From assembly GCF_031656215.1 (NCBI RefSeq), contig NZ_CP134228.1, positions 3,057,001 through 3,121,000 on the forward strand: DNA of 64,000 nt, in the 5' to 3' direction. Position 1 is the first letter of the stretch; each line of letters starts with the position of its first letter. Under the pieces are notes generated by a model. It was not told the DNA's origin. It did not search any database and worked only from the letters and a program-made list of their open reading frames with translations. A program made the position numbers and the translations under genes. The stretch comes from Mesorhizobium koreense (lineage in GTDB: Bacteria > Pseudomonadota > Alphaproteobacteria > Rhizobiales > Rhizobiaceae). Shown here piece after piece: positions 44,444-54,320 of the stretch.

Positions 44444-45820
44444 TTGCCCAAAAGCACGGCACACGGAGATAGATTTCGCGGCGAAAATCCGCGTGCTCCG
44501 ATCCAACGGCATTCCGGAACGGGCAGGGCGCTCGTCGTGGTGCCGGTACTGGCGCGCGGCCAGCGCGAGGACGCCGAATCGTCCGCTCGATCACCGACAG
44601 CACGGCTGGAGGAAGCGCTCGGATTGGCCCGGGCGATCGGCCTCGAGCCGATTCATCACGAAATAGTGAACGTAGCGACGGCCCGGCCTGCGACCCTGAT
44701 AGGGCCCGGCAAGATCGAAGAACTGGCGGCCATTGTCACCGATCGGAAAGCGGACCTCGCCATTGTCGACCATCCGCTGACGCCGGTACAGCAGCGCAAC
44801 CTCGAAAAGGCGATGAACACCAAAGTCGTAGATCGAACGGGCATCATCCTGGAAATTTTCGGGGAGAGGGCGCGCACGCGGGAAGGGACGCTTCAGGTCG
44901 AACTCGCGCACCTCAATTACCAGAAGGGAAGGCTGGTCAGAAGCTGGACCCACCTCGAACGGCAACGCGGTGGGGCAGGATTCCTTGGAGGGCCGGGCGA
45001 GACGCAGATCGAGGCCGACCGTCGCATTTTGCAGGAGAAGATCGTCAAGCTCAGAAAGGAGCTGGAAACGGTCCGCCGCACACGCGAACTGCATCGCGCC
45101 AAGCGCCGGAAGGTGCCTTACCCGATCGTCGCGATCGTCGGCTACACGAATGCCGGCAAGTCGACGCTGTTCAACCGGCTGACGGGAGCGGATGTGACAG
45201 CGGAGGATATGCTTTTCGCAACACTCGATCCGACGCTTCGCCGCCTTCGGCTGCCCCATGGCACGGTCGTGATCCTTTCCGACACGGTCGGTTTCATATC
45301 CGATTTGCCGACCCATCTCGTCGCCGCGTTCCGAGCCACGCTGGAAGAGGTCGTCGAGGCCGATCTGGTGCTCCATCTGCGCGATATCTCGGACCCGGAT
45401 ACAGCCGCACAGGCGGCTGACGTGGAACGCATCCTTGCCGACCTCGGCGTCGATGCGACCGACCCGATGCATGTCGTAGAAGTGTGGAACAAGATCGACA
45501 GGCTGAACGGCGACGACGGAGAGCTTTTGGAGGATTCTGTCGGGATGAACCATGTTCCGCCGCTGGCGATCTCGGCCATCACGGGCGAGGGTGTCCCTAT
45601 CCTGCTCGATCATATCGAGACACGGATCGCCGGCGAATTGCAACGCATCGAAGTGGTACTGCCGCCCGACATGCTTGGCCTTGCCGATCTCGTCTATCGC
45701 AGAAGCACCGTTCTCAAACGGCACGATAACGATGACGGCAGCGTATCCATGCAAATTCTGGCTACTGCTTCCGCAAAGAGCGAGATTGAAGGACGATTAG
45801 CCCACCGAATCAAAGGGTAG
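44444..45820 (+). CDS. hflX: Ribosome-associated GTPase HflX
   Basis: Splits or rescues stalled ribosomes. The 458-residue protein has the N-terminal HflX domain (TLIGPGKIEELAA, VVDRTGIILEIFGERARTREG), a glycine-rich loop with GGAGFLGGPGETQIE, and a GTPase domain with GYTNAGKSTLFNRLTG (G1), FATLDPTLRRL (G2) and SDTVGFISDLP (G3). The proposed start is TTG at 44444, immediately after the hfq stop; no ATG lies near the expected N-terminus, so the exact start is open. Confidence 0.95.
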   Translation: MPKSTAHGDRFRGENPRAPIQRHSGTGRALVVVPVLARGQREDAESSARSPTARLEEALGLARAIGLEPIHHEIVNVATARPATLIGPGKIEELAAIVTDRKADLAIVDHPLTPVQQRNLEKAMNTKVVDRTGIILEIFGERARTREGTLQVELAHLNYQKGRLVRSWTHLERQRGGAGFLGGPGETQIEADRRILQEKIVKLRKELETVRRTRELHRAKRRKVPYPIVAIVGYTNAGKSTLFNRLTGADVTAEDMLFATLDPTLRRLRLPHGTVVILSDTVGFISDLPTHLVAAFRATLEEVVEADLVLHLRDISDPDTAAQAADVERILADLGVDATDPMHVVEVWNKIDRLNGDDGELLEDSVGMNHVPPLAISAITGEGVPILLDHIETRIAGELQRIEVVLPPDMLGLADLVYRRSTVLKRHDNDDGSVSMQILATASAKSEIEGRLAHRIKG

Positions 45821-45826
45821 TGGGCT

Positions 45827-46651
45827 TCATCTAACCTTCTTTGCCTGCTGCCACAGCGCTTCCATTTCTTCCAGCGTCGCGGCATCGAGGCTGCTACCGG
45901 TCTCGCTCAGCCGTCGTTCGACCGAGTGGAAGCGGCTGCGGAATTTTTCATTGGTTTGCCTGAGCGCCGCTTCGGGATCGATGCCGAGGTGCCGCCCGTA
46001 GTTGACAAGCGCGAACAGGACGTCGCCGAATTCGTCCGTTATGGCATTGCTGTCGCCGTTCTGGACGGCCTCACGCAGTTCACCTAACTCCTCGTCGATC
46101 TTTTGGAGAATCGGTTCTGCTTCCTTCCAGTCGAATTCGACCTGGGCTGCCTTCTGCTGCAGTTTCAGTGCACGCACCAGTGCGGGCAGGGCCGGCGGGA
46201 TGCCATCCAGGAAGCCCTTGCCGTGGTCCTCGGGTTCGAGACCGCGCATGATGCGTGCCTGGCGCCGCTCCGCCTTTTCCTCGGCCTTGATCCTGTCCCA
46301 CATGCCCTTGGCGAGCTTGGCACCGCGCACAGCATCAGGCCCGAAGACGTGCGGGTGGCGGCGGATCATCTTTTTCGTGATTGCCTCGACGACATCGCCG
46401 AAAGCGAAATTTCCAAGCTCCTCGGCCATGCGCGCGTGAAAGACGACCTGCAGCAACAAATCGCCGAGTTCGTCGCGCAGATCGTCCATGTTATGTCGCT
46501 CGATCGCGTCGGCGACCTCGTACGCTTCCTCAAGCGTATACGGCGCGATCGAGGTGAAATCCTGCTCAAGATCCCAAGGACAGCCGGTGCCGGGCGTCCT
46601 GAGCGCCGCCATGATCTCGATCAGGCGGGAGATGTCTTTCGAGGCTTGCAT
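45827..46651 (-). CDS. mazG: Nucleoside triphosphate pyrophosphohydrolase MazG
   Basis: Hydrolyses NTPs or dNTPs to monophosphates, a house-cleaning role. The 274-residue protein has two MazG domains. The first has CPWDLEQDFTSIAPYTLEEAYEVADAIE and DELGDLLLQVVFHARMAEE; the second has IDEELGELREAVQ and DEFGDVLFALVNYGRHLG (ExxE and ExxD metal ligands). It is convergent with hflX, 6 bases apart. The dif-like site lies 94 bases upstream of its start. Confidence 0.97.
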   Translation of the reverse strand: MQASKDISRLIEIMAALRTPGTGCPWDLEQDFTSIAPYTLEEAYEVADAIERHNMDDLRDELGDLLLQVVFHARMAEELGNFAFGDVVEAITKKMIRRHPHVFGPDAVRGAKLAKGMWDRIKAEEKAERRQARIMRGLEPEDHGKGFLDGIPPALPALVRALKLQQKAAQVEFDWKEAEPILQKIDEELGELREAVQNGDSNAITDEFGDVLFALVNYGRHLGIDPEAALRQTNEKFRSRFHSVERRLSETGSSLDAATLEEMEALWQQAKKVR

Positions 46652-46744
46652 GTCTCGATCTTATCCGCACCGCGATAGCAAGCCCACAACCGACGCGAGG
46701 ACGTCAATGCTTCTCCACAAGCAGGCGGGGTTGGCTCAACCCAT

Positions 46745-46772
46745 AAGTCGCATAAGATAGATTATGGAACTA
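46745..46772. other. dif: Putative dif site (XerC/XerD chromosome-dimer resolution)
   Basis: The 155-base mazG-hutD gap contains an 11-6-11 arrangement. The left arm is AAGTCGCATAA (46745-46755), the centre GATAGA (46756-46761) and the right arm TTATGGAACTA (46762-46772). The left arm shares the seven bases CGCATAA with the E. coli dif XerC arm. The right arm shares TTATG with its XerD arm, and the inner CATAA/TTATG pair is symmetric. All 18 GGGNAGGG octamers that I found in the window point at this interval: plus strand on the left, minus strand on the right. A divergent tyrosine-recombinase site is the main alternative. Confidence 0.75.
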
Positions 46773-46807
46773 GCTGCCGACTGTGTTGGTGCGCCTCCCG
46801 CACAGGC

Positions 46808-47398
46808 TCATCCGTTTTTCTGCTCAAGCTTAATGACGAAAGCAATCGTCGGTTCGGTCGCCTGAAATTCGTGCGGGTCGACATCACCTTCGATGATGAG
46901 CGTCGCACCTGGCGGCGCGAGCAGTAATCCAGTTCCACCCTTCACCGTCATAGCGCCGCTTTGGCAGAAGACGATTGTCTGCGCGGCTTCAAGATTCAAG
47001 ACATCACCCGGTAGCAACTTCCGCCGGCAAACTGTGTGGCGCCAAACCGCGCGGCGCGTCATGACATTGAGATCGATGATCGGCCCGTCGATCAACCGTG
47101 CTACGGCCGCAATATCGGCCGGAAAGGAAAACGGCGCGGTGTCCGGGCCGATAGCCTGCGGCTCGCCGGTGCCGACGCTCAGCAAAATCCCTTTTCCGGA
47201 CAGGACACAAAGCGTCCGGTCGATGCCGGAAAAGCTCGAGAACGGGCCATCCGAAGCGACTGACGCCGAGCTGATCCGCCATTCGAAAGTTTCGAGATCG
47301 GCGTCTGGAGGAAATATTGCAATCTCAACGGTTTCACCGCGGCCGTTCTTCCACGGCATGCGCCGGTATCGATCCGGATTGAGGGCCCGAAGGTTCAA
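46808..47398 (-). CDS. HutD/Ves family protein
   Basis: A 196-residue cupin-type protein. The family start LNPDRYRRMPWKNGRGETVEIAIFP and the segment WRISSASVASDGPFSSFSGIDRTLCVLSGKG are clear. HutD is encoded in histidine utilization operons of some bacteria, where it limits the pathway. E. coli Ves is a cold-related relative. No hut genes lie near, so its role here is open. First minus-strand gene right of the dif-like site. Confidence 0.88.
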   Translation of the reverse strand: MNLRALNPDRYRRMPWKNGRGETVEIAIFPPDADLETFEWRISSASVASDGPFSSFSGIDRTLCVLSGKGILLSVGTGEPQAIGPDTAPFSFPADIAAVARLIDGPIIDLNVMTRRAVWRHTVCRRKLLPGDVLNLEAAQTIVFCQSGAMTVKGGTGLLLAPPGATLIIEGDVDPHEFQATEPTIAFVIKLEQKNG

Positions 47399-47429
47399 AT
47401 CAACGATCCGCCGTGTCCACCGTAGTAAA

Positions 47430-47900
47430 TCACGCCGTGATGTCCTGTACCGTTGCTTCTGCTGCAGCGATCAATGCGCTCGGCTCCGACGAGAACACGG
47501 CGTCGTGTGCTCCGGCCGCAGCCCATATCACGTCATGATCAAGAAGCGTTCGGTCGGCATAGGCTCTTATGATGACCTTGTGGCCGATGGGCGAAACGCC
47601 GCCGATAGCGAACCCGGTCTCCTCGCGGATACGGCGTGGATCGGCACGCTTCAGCTTTTCGCCGGTCAAACCTGCGGCCTTCGCCAGATCGAGTTGTCGA
47701 TCGCCTGAAACGAGGAAGAGCACCAATCGGCCCGTGTCTTCGCCTTCGAAGACCAGCGACTTGACGATCTGGCCAACCGCGCAGCCGCACTGGTTAGCCG
47801 CATCCTGCGCGGTGCGTGTCGATTCGCCCATCCGGCGAATCTCGATTTCCAATCCTGCGTCCAGTGCGGCCTGGCTAACGCGTTCGATGCTTCCAGACAT
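47430..47900 (-). CDS. YbaK/ProRS-associated aminoacyl-tRNA deacylase
   Basis: A 156-residue single-domain trans-editing enzyme that probably clears mischarged tRNA-Pro or related species. The YbaK fold is recognised by AANQCGCAVGQIVKSLVFEG, LVLFLVSGDRQLDLAK and GFAIGGVSPIGH. The exact mischarged tRNA (Cys-tRNA-Pro or Ala-tRNA-Pro type) cannot be told. It stands 31 bases upstream of hutD on the same strand. Confidence 0.9.
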   Translation of the reverse strand: MSGSIERVSQAALDAGLEIEIRRMGESTRTAQDAANQCGCAVGQIVKSLVFEGEDTGRLVLFLVSGDRQLDLAKAAGLTGEKLKRADPRRIREETGFAIGGVSPIGHKVIIRAYADRTLLDHDVIWAAAGAHDAVFSSEPSALIAAAEATVQDITA

Positions 47901-47916
47901 AGATGAATACCGCCAA

Positions 47917-48741
47917 TCAGCTAATTGAATTATAATGCAATTCTATCTGCATCCCATCGAACGCCGGATCGACATCATCCGGCGTCTCCGCACATACCGT
48001 CTCATAGTCCAGCGGGATGTGCATGTGAGTAAGAACAGCCCGCCGTGGCCGCAGGCGCTCAATCCACTCCAGCGCTTCCGCAAGAGAAAGATGGCTCGGA
48101 TGAGGCTTGTACTGCAAGGCGTCGAGCACCAGCACGTCGAGCCCTTCGAGCGCCGGCAAGGTTTCGGCGGGGAAATCGCTTACGTCGGGGCAGTAGGCCA
48201 GGTCGCCGATACGGAATCCGAGCGAGATGATGTCGCCATGGATCTGTGGCAGCGGCTCGAAGGTGAGGGGACCCCCCTCTCCTTCTATGACCACATCTTC
48301 ATCGTGCGCGATCGTCCGGGCTCTGAGAATCGGCGGGTAGGAACTGCCGGGAGGCGTCTCGAAGCAGTAGCCGAAGGCCGCCTTGAGCCTATCCAGCGTC
48401 GGGCGATCGGCATACACGTCCATCAGCCGGCGCTGCGCCAGAACGAAGCCGCGAAGATCATCGATCCCATGGATATGGTCAGCGTGCGGGTGCGTGTAGA
48501 GCACTGCGTCGATGTGCTTCACCCCGGCATCGATCATCTGCTCCCGAAAATCGGGTCCGGTATCGATGACAACCGTCGTGGTGCCGGTTTCGGAGATGCG
48601 CTCGACCATCGCCGCGGCACGTCGCCGGCGGTTCTTCTGGTTTGCCGGGTCGCAATTGCCCCAGTCGCCGGTGATACGCGGCGTACCCGGCGACGAACCG
48701 CAGCCTAGAATGGTCAGGCGAAGCCTATCGGCCACGTTCAA
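47917..48741 (-). CDS. MBL-fold metallo-hydrolase, PhnP-like
   Basis: A 274-residue metallo-beta-lactamase-fold hydrolase. LTILGCGSSPGTPRITGDWGNCDP opens the protein, and the metal motif YTHPHADHIHGIDDLR (HxHxDH) is intact. Relatives include the cyclic phosphodiesterase PhnP and proteins of unknown substrate. The start is TTG at 48741, overlapping the tatD stop (TTGA); GTG at 48735 is an alternative. Placement in a metG-tatD-MBL row is common in alphaproteobacteria. Confidence 0.9.
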   Translation of the reverse strand: MNVADRLRLTILGCGSSPGTPRITGDWGNCDPANQKNRRRRAAAMVERISETGTTTVVIDTGPDFREQMIDAGVKHIDAVLYTHPHADHIHGIDDLRGFVLAQRRLMDVYADRPTLDRLKAAFGYCFETPPGSSYPPILRARTIAHDEDVVIEGEGGPLTFEPLPQIHGDIISLGFRIGDLAYCPDVSDFPAETLPALEGLDVLVLDALQYKPHPSHLSLAEALEWIERLRPRRAVLTHMHIPLDYETVCAETPDDVDPAFDGMQIELHYNSIS

Positions 48742-49538
48742 GCGGCCCCGGCCGGGGCGGGCGGCACCTTGGCAAAGCAGCGGAAGAAATTCGTGGTCGT
48801 CAGCGCCGCTACATCCTCGGCGCTCATATCGATCGTTTCCGCCAGCACCGCTGCCGTGTGGGCGACATAGGCCGGCTCGTTGCGCTTTCCGCGAAACGGC
48901 ACCGGCGCAAGATAGGGCGCGTCGGTTTCCACAAGCAGCCGGTCATGCGGGATCGATTTGGCGATTTCCCGAAGCTCCTCCGATTTCTTGAAGGTCAGAA
49001 TGCCGGAAAAGGAAACATAACCGCCGAGTTCGACACCTACCCTCGCCAATGCTTGCCCTGACGAAAAACAGTGTAGAATGAAAGGGAAAGCCCCCTTCCC
49101 TCTTTCGTCGCGCAAGATCGCTTCCATGTCGGCATCAGCATCACGTGAATGGATCACCAGCGGCAAGCCGGTCTCACGCGCCGCCGCGATGTGACGGCGG
49201 AACACCACTGCCTGCACGTCACGCGGCGAGCGGTCATAGAAATAGTCCAGCCCGGCTTCACCGACCGCCACGACCTTGGGATGCGTCGAAAGCCGGATCA
49301 GTTCGTCGGTCGTCACGTCCGTCTCTTCACCCGCATTATGCGGATGCGTGCCGACCGAACAGAAGACATTCTCGTATGCCGCCGCCACCGAAAGAACGCT
49401 CTCGAAGCGCTTCACGCGAGTCGAGATCGTTACCATCATCCAGATCCCGGCCGCTGCGGCCCGTTCGACGACGGCATCGCGCTCCTCGGCGAAATCCGGG
49501 AAATCGAGATGGCAATGACTGTCTACGAGCATCGTCAT
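48738..49538 (-). CDS. tatD: TatD-family metal-dependent hydrolase (DNase)
   Basis: A 266-residue TIM-barrel metallohydrolase with [18 protein letters not shown] (HxH metal ligands), [13 protein letters not shown] (Glu), [12 protein letters not shown] and [25 protein letters not shown]. Family members are 3'-5' exonucleases or D-aminoacyl-tRNA-related hydrolases. The ATG at 49538 overlaps the metG stop (ATGA), which supports this start over the ATG at 49532. Confidence 0.95.
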   Translation of the reverse strand: MTMLVDSHCHLDFPDFAEERDAVVERAAAAGIWMMVTISTRVKRFESVLSVAAAYENVFCSVGTHPHNAGEETDVTTDELIRLSTHPKVVAVGEAGLDYFYDRSPRDVQAVVFRRHIAAARETGLPLVIHSRDADADMEAILRDERGKGAFPFILHCFSSGQALARVGVELGGYVSFSGILTFKKSEELREIAKSIPHDRLLVETDAPYLAPVPFRGKRNEPAYVAHTAAVLAETIDMSAEDVAALTTTNFFRCFAKVPPAPAGAA

Positions 49539-51082
49539 GCCGGCTCGGTCTCGACGTAGCGAGGGAAGACGCCTTGCGGTGCCGGCAAGGCTGTTCCCGG
49601 TATAAGCGCTCCATCCTCATTGAGATCGACGAATTGCCGCTGGTCAGGCGCAACCGATAGCAGGTCGAGCAGTTTCGCCGCCGAGCCTGGCATGAAAGGC
49701 TGGCAGAGGATCGCCACCCGCCGGATCGTCTCCGCGGTCGTGTAGAGCACGGTCTGCATGCGTGCCGGATCGGCTTTACGCAGCGCCCAAGGCTCCTGCC
49801 CGGCGAAATAGCGGTTGGCTTCGGAAACGACACCGAAGATCGCGCCAAGCGCCATATGGATCGCCTGTTCGGCCATCGCCTTGCGCGCCGTGTCGAGCGC
49901 GGCATCCGCCATCTCCAGGATGGCCCGATCCGCCTCCGTCAGTTCGCCCCTTTCCGGCACCTTGCCGCTACAGTTCTTGGCGATCATCGAGAGAGACCGC
50001 TGCGCCAGATTGCCGAGATCGTTGGCAAGGTCGGCGTTGGTGCGGTTTACGATCGCCTCGTGGCTATAGCTGCCATCCTGCCCGAACGGCACTTCGCGCA
50101 GCAGGAAATAGCGCACCTGATCGAGCCCATAGTGCTCGACCAGCGCGAACGGGTCGACCACGTTGCCGACCGACTTCGACATCTTCTCCCCGCGATTGAA
50201 CAGGAAGCCGTGGCCGAAGACCCGTTTCGGCAATTCGATCCCGGCCGACATCAGAAAGGCCGGCCAGTAGACGGAATGGAACCGCACGATGTCTTTGCCG
50301 ATGATATGCGCATCCGCCGGCCAGAATCGCCATTTATGTGATTTCTCATCAGGATAGCCAACGGCTGTAATGTAATTCGTGAGTGCATCCATCCACACAT
50401 ACATGACGTGCTTCTCGTCACCGGGTACCGGCACGCCCCAATCGAAGGTCGTGCGCGAAATGGAGAGATCCTTCAGTCCCGAGCGGACGAAGCTCATCAC
50501 CTCGTTGCGGCGCTCTGTTGGGCCGATGAAGCCGGGCTCGCGCTCGTAAAGGTCGAGCAACCTGTCCTGATAGGCGGAAAGCCGGAAGAAATGACTTTCC
50601 TCCTCGACCCATTCGACTGGCGTGCCCTGCGGCCCGTAGCGCACGCCGTCTTCGCGCAACTCCGTTTCCTCTTCGCCGTAATAGGCCTCGTCGCGGACGG
50701 AGTACCAGCCGGCATAGCCACCCTTGTAGATGTCGCCATTCGCGGCCATCGCCTTCCAGATGGCCTGCGAGGATTCATAGTGCCTTTTCTCGGTCGTTCG
50801 AATGAAGTCGTCATTCGACGCGTTGAGCAGCGTGGCCATTTGCCGGAAGAGTTCGGAATTGCGATCGGCGAGCTCGCGAGCGGTGATGCCTTCCTTGCGC
50901 GCGGTCTGCAGCATCTTGATCCCATGCTCGTCCGTCCCGGTAAGGAAGAAGACCTCCTTGCCGTCATGACGCTGGAAGCGCGCCAGTGCGTCGGTCGCGA
51001 TCAACTCGTAGGCATGGCCGATATGCGGCCTGCCGTTGGGATAGGAGATCGCCGTGGTGATGTAGAATTTTTCGGCGGGCAT
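49535..51082 (-). CDS. metG: Methionyl-tRNA synthetase
   Basis: Charges tRNA-Met. The 515-residue class I synthetase has the HIGH motif in [11 protein letters not shown] near residue 20 and [17 protein letters not shown] (KMSKS). It lacks the C-terminal EMAP/Trbp111-like tRNA-binding domain of E. coli MetG, which is the common short form in alphaproteobacteria. The start [17 protein letters not shown] at 51082 fits the family; 20 further codons upstream are open. Confidence 0.98.
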   Translation of the reverse strand: MPAEKFYITTAISYPNGRPHIGHAYELIATDALARFQRHDGKEVFFLTGTDEHGIKMLQTARKEGITARELADRNSELFRQMATLLNASNDDFIRTTEKRHYESSQAIWKAMAANGDIYKGGYAGWYSVRDEAYYGEEETELREDGVRYGPQGTPVEWVEEESHFFRLSAYQDRLLDLYEREPGFIGPTERRNEVMSFVRSGLKDLSISRTTFDWGVPVPGDEKHVMYVWMDALTNYITAVGYPDEKSHKWRFWPADAHIIGKDIVRFHSVYWPAFLMSAGIELPKRVFGHGFLFNRGEKMSKSVGNVVDPFALVEHYGLDQVRYFLLREVPFGQDGSYSHEAIVNRTNADLANDLGNLAQRSLSMIAKNCSGKVPERGELTEADRAILEMADAALDTARKAMAEQAIHMALGAIFGVVSEANRYFAGQEPWALRKADPARMQTVLYTTAETIRRVAILCQPFMPGSAAKLLDLLSVAPDQRQFVDLNEDGALIPGTALPAPQGVFPRYVETEPA

Positions 51083-51156
51083 GAAACGGTTCCGGAAAGA
51101 GAGAATGGCGGTCAGATAACGCATCGGGAAGGCGATTGCCAATCCCGCTTGGCGTG

Positions 51157-52209
51157 TCAGCCACGCATGAGTTCGTGCATTCGACCGAGCAAGCCGGCCG
51201 CATGCTGCTTGCGGTCGAGATTGTAGATACCGGTCTCATTGATCCGCTGGTTTGCTTCGCTCCACAGGTCGGAAAGTCGCCCTGCCCGCTCGATCTCCCC
51301 CGCCTCGGCGGCGCTGCCGGCCGCTTCGGCCACGGCGTCGAGCGCCATGCGGTTGAAGATACCGAACTGGATCGTCTGGTCGCGACCACTCACGGCTTCC
51401 GCCAGCCGGTTCGCCTCCACGAGATCGAAGCGGTTGGACGCGAGCACCCGGTCGAGCGTACCGCCGATCTCCAGTCCGCCGAACTGCGTGAGCAGGATCG
51501 CCGTACGGGCGCTGCCTTCCGCGCGGATGGCTAGAGCGTCGAGTGCCGCCGGGTCGGCCGGCAAATCGGTTTCGAGCGTCTGAAGCACCCTGCGCAACGA
51601 TTGCCCATCGAGCGGCCTCAACCGCACCGCCTGGCAGCGCGAACGGATGGTTGGCAAAAGCCGGCCGGGCGAATGCGAAATCAGGAGAAAGATCGTCCGT
51701 GCCGGCGGCTCTTCCAGGCTCTTCAAAAGCGCGTTGGCGGCGCTTGTATTCATGTCGTCCGCCGAATCGACGATGACGATGCGGTAGCCTCCGTCATGCG
51801 AGGTCATGGAGAGGAAGCGGTTCACGCGTCGAATCTCCTCAACCGTGACCATGGTCCTGAAAACCTTACGTTTGTCGTCGAAAGGCCGCGTGAGATGCAG
51901 GATCGACGGGTGCGAGCCGCTGGCGATCTGCCGGAAAAGCGGCGAGGAAATATCGGCGTCTTCGAGCGTTTCAGGCGCTTCCGACGAGTTCGGATATTTC
52001 AGCAAGTGATAGGCAAGCCGGAACGAGAGCGTCGCTTTCCCGATGCCGAGCGGGCCCGTCAAAAGGATCGCATGATGGAGCCGGCCGGCGCGATAGGCAC
52101 CCGCCAGAAGCCCCGCTTCCTCCAGATGGCCGACAAGCCGGGAATTCTCCGACGGCTCCGGCACGCCGGGAATGCTGTCATACTGTTCGGGGGCCAGGCG
52201 TTCGAACAT
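51157..52209 (-). CDS. holB: DNA polymerase III subunit delta'
   Basis: Clamp-loader subunit. The 350-residue AAA+ protein has [22 protein letters not shown] (Walker A-like), [26 protein letters not shown], and [25 protein letters not shown] with the SRC motif. The zinc Cys motif of other DnaX-type proteins is absent, which is usual here. It is 3 bases after tmk, and the pair tmk-holB is conserved. Confidence 0.96.
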   Translation of the reverse strand: MFERLAPEQYDSIPGVPEPSENSRLVGHLEEAGLLAGAYRAGRLHHAILLTGPLGIGKATLSFRLAYHLLKYPNSSEAPETLEDADISSPLFRQIASGSHPSILHLTRPFDDKRKVFRTMVTVEEIRRVNRFLSMTSHDGGYRIVIVDSADDMNTSAANALLKSLEEPPARTIFLLISHSPGRLLPTIRSRCQAVRLRPLDGQSLRRVLQTLETDLPADPAALDALAIRAEGSARTAILLTQFGGLEIGGTLDRVLASNRFDLVEANRLAEAVSGRDQTIQFGIFNRMALDAVAEAAGSAAEAGEIERAGRLSDLWSEANQRINETGIYNLDRKQHAAGLLGRMHELMRG

Positions 52210-52212
52210 CGC

Positions 52213-52878
52213 TCAGTCTACCTTCTCAGCCGCGCGAAGACCTTTCCGCTCGATCACCGCTTCGACGGCATTGGCGATCTCGGCGGCGATCTTTTCGGCC
52301 GGTCGTGACGCGTCGATCACCTTGCACCGCTTCGGCTCGGCTTTCGCGATCTCGAGAAAGGCTTTGCGCCGACGCCTGTGGAGCGATAGCCCTTCCTTCT
52401 CGAACCGGTCCGCCTCGGACGCGCCACGTCGCGCGCCGGCCCTGCGCATACCCTCCTCCGGGTCGATATCGAGGATCAGCGTCAGATCCGGCATCATATC
52501 TTCCACGGTGGCGCGCTCCAGCGTCTCCATGAAAGAGTGATCGAGGCCTCCGGTGACGCCCTGATAGACACGCGAAGAATCAACGAAACGATCCGAGAGA
52601 ACGATCGCGCCGCGCGCATGCGCCGGTCGGATCGTGCGGTCGATATGGTCGGCGCGGGCGGCCGCGAACAGGACGGCCTCCATTTCCGGGCCGAATGGCT
52701 CCGCCGCGCCGGAGAGCACCACATGGCGAATCGCTTCGGCGCCCGGCGACCCGCCAGGCTCGCGCGTTACCACCACTTCATAACCGGAGGCGCGCAGCGT
52801 TGTCGCCAACATGGCGATCTGGGTCGACTTGCCGGCCCCTTCGCCGCCTTCGAACGTTATGAACAATCCGCGCGTCAA
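52213..52878 (-). CDS. tmk: Thymidylate kinase
   Basis: Phosphorylates dTMP to dTDP. The 221-residue protein has the P-loop [13 protein letters not shown], the DRF motif in [16 protein letters not shown], and a LID region with [13 protein letters not shown]. The start is TTG at 52878: a stop codon lies just upstream in frame and no ATG or GTG comes before the P-loop. It precedes holB and follows the DD-carboxypeptidase. Confidence 0.97.
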   Translation of the reverse strand: MTRGLFITFEGGEGAGKSTQIAMLATTLRASGYEVVVTREPGGSPGAEAIRHVVLSGAAEPFGPEMEAVLFAAARADHIDRTIRPAHARGAIVLSDRFVDSSRVYQGVTGGLDHSFMETLERATVEDMMPDLTLILDIDPEEGMRRAGARRGASEADRFEKEGLSLHRRRRKAFLEIAKAEPKRCKVIDASRPAEKIAAEIANAVEAVIERKGLRAAEKVD

Positions 52879-52964
52879 TTCAGCTACCCGACATTGGTGG
52901 AGGCCGAGGCCCGCATCCTGTAATTAAGCGGTGCGGCGCGGAAAATCCATGCGGGTATGTGCTC

Positions 52965-54152
52965 TCAGCGTAGCCAGCCGATTGCCAGTTCCTCGAGCGC
53001 ACTGGTCGCGCGCTGGTAGATCGTGCCCTTGCCGACCGCGTCTGCTGTGTAGAGCGGCGTTTCCTGGCTGAGCGTGTCGCCGATCCAGACCTTCAGCTTG
53101 CCGACCGGCGTTCCCTCCTCCACCGGTGCGACCAACGGCCCCGTATAGACGACGCGCGCCTTTAGCTGGTCGCGGTTGGTGAGCGGAACGAAGATCGACA
53201 CCGGCCCCTTCGCCTTTAAAGCAACGCTCGATTGGGCACCGCCGAAAACGGATGCCTCGGCAACCGTTTCGCCTTCCGCGAAAAGTTCCGATTTCTCGAA
53301 TGCCCGCATCCCCCAATCGAGCATCTTGCGCGCCTCTTCGGCGCGCTCGCCGCTGCTCGACATGCCGCTCATGGCGACGAAGAGGCGCCGTCCGTTCCGC
53401 GCGGCCGAACCCACGATCCCGTAGCCGGCCGAGTCGGTATGCCCCGTCTTCAATCCATCGGCGCCGATATCCATTTCCAGAAGCGGATTGCGGTTGCGCT
53501 GCTTGATCTTGTTCCAGGTGAAATCGGGCAGAGCGAAATAGTGATAGAGGTCCGGATATTCCCGCCAGATATGCAGGCCAAGCAGCGCCAATTCCTTGAC
53601 GGTCACCACTTCGCCGTCCGCCGGCAGCCCGGTCGAGTTCTTGAAGACCATGTGATCGAAGCCGAGAGTGCGGGCGCGTTCCGTCATGAGCTTGGCGAAA
53701 TTCTCTTCCGAGCCGGCCATGCCTTCGGCGACCGCGATGCATGCGTCATTGGCCGATACCACGGCCATTCCCTTGATGAGGTCTTCCAGTCGGACAGAAG
53801 ATTTAACCTTGGCGAACATGGTCGACCCGCCGGAACCCGCGCCGCCGTTCTTCCAGGCATTGACGCTGATGTAGAACGGATCGTCGAGATTGAGCCTCCC
53901 GCTCTTGATGGCGTGAAAGACGAGTTCCAGCGTCATCAGCTTGGCGAGCGATGCGGGCGGGACGGGTTTGTCAGCGTCCTTGGAAAACAGGATCGTGCCG
54001 GTCTCGGCGTCGATCATGTAGGCTTCGGGCGCACGCGTCGAAAAGAGCTGCGCTTGGGCGGCGGAAGTCCAGCAGGCCATGAGCAGCAATAGCGCCGCCG
54101 ACTGCGATACCCATCGCAACAGATGTGTCCTCACCTGTACCCGTCCGATCAT
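52965..54152 (-). CDS. dacA: D-alanyl-D-alanine carboxypeptidase (PBP5/6 type, S11)
   Basis: Trims stem peptides in the periplasm. A Sec signal peptide (about 1-34, ending AQA before QLFSTRAPEAY) leads into the S11 domain, with SxxK in PASLAKLMTLE, SxN in VVSANDACIA and KTG in GLKTGHTDSAGY. A C-terminal PBP5_C beta domain follows, from about residue 285. The 395-residue length is normal. The ATG at 54152 gives a good signal peptide; an ATG 15 codons earlier is possible. The gene lies upstream of tmk and downstream of rlpA on the same strand. Confidence 0.93.
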   Translation of the reverse strand: MIGRVQVRTHLLRWVSQSAALLLLMACWTSAAQAQLFSTRAPEAYMIDAETGTILFSKDADKPVPPASLAKLMTLELVFHAIKSGRLNLDDPFYISVNAWKNGGAGSGGSTMFAKVKSSVRLEDLIKGMAVVSANDACIAVAEGMAGSEENFAKLMTERARTLGFDHMVFKNSTGLPADGEVVTVKELALLGLHIWREYPDLYHYFALPDFTWNKIKQRNRNPLLEMDIGADGLKTGHTDSAGYGIVGSAARNGRRLFVAMSGMSSSGERAEEARKMLDWGMRAFEKSELFAEGETVAEASVFGGAQSSVALKAKGPVSIFVPLTNRDQLKARVVYTGPLVAPVEEGTPVGKLKVWIGDTLSQETPLYTADAVGKGTIYQRATSALEELAIGWLR

Positions 54153-54320
54153 CCGCGTTCCGGCCGCCGAAATGATCCCGGCCTCGCTCGGGATCACCTT
54201 TCGCCCATGCCAAAAATCAGCCGCGACCGGGCATGTCCCTGCCCCGTCGCAAGGCGAAGGTAACAGCGCATACGCCGTCGGATCAATCGATTAGGGGCAA
54301 GATGGTGAACGCGGCGACGC

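Noticed and set aside
46808-47398. The hutD gene as a remnant of a lost histidine utilization operon
   Set aside because: The gene is intact and there are no hut remnants nearby, so nothing supports decay.
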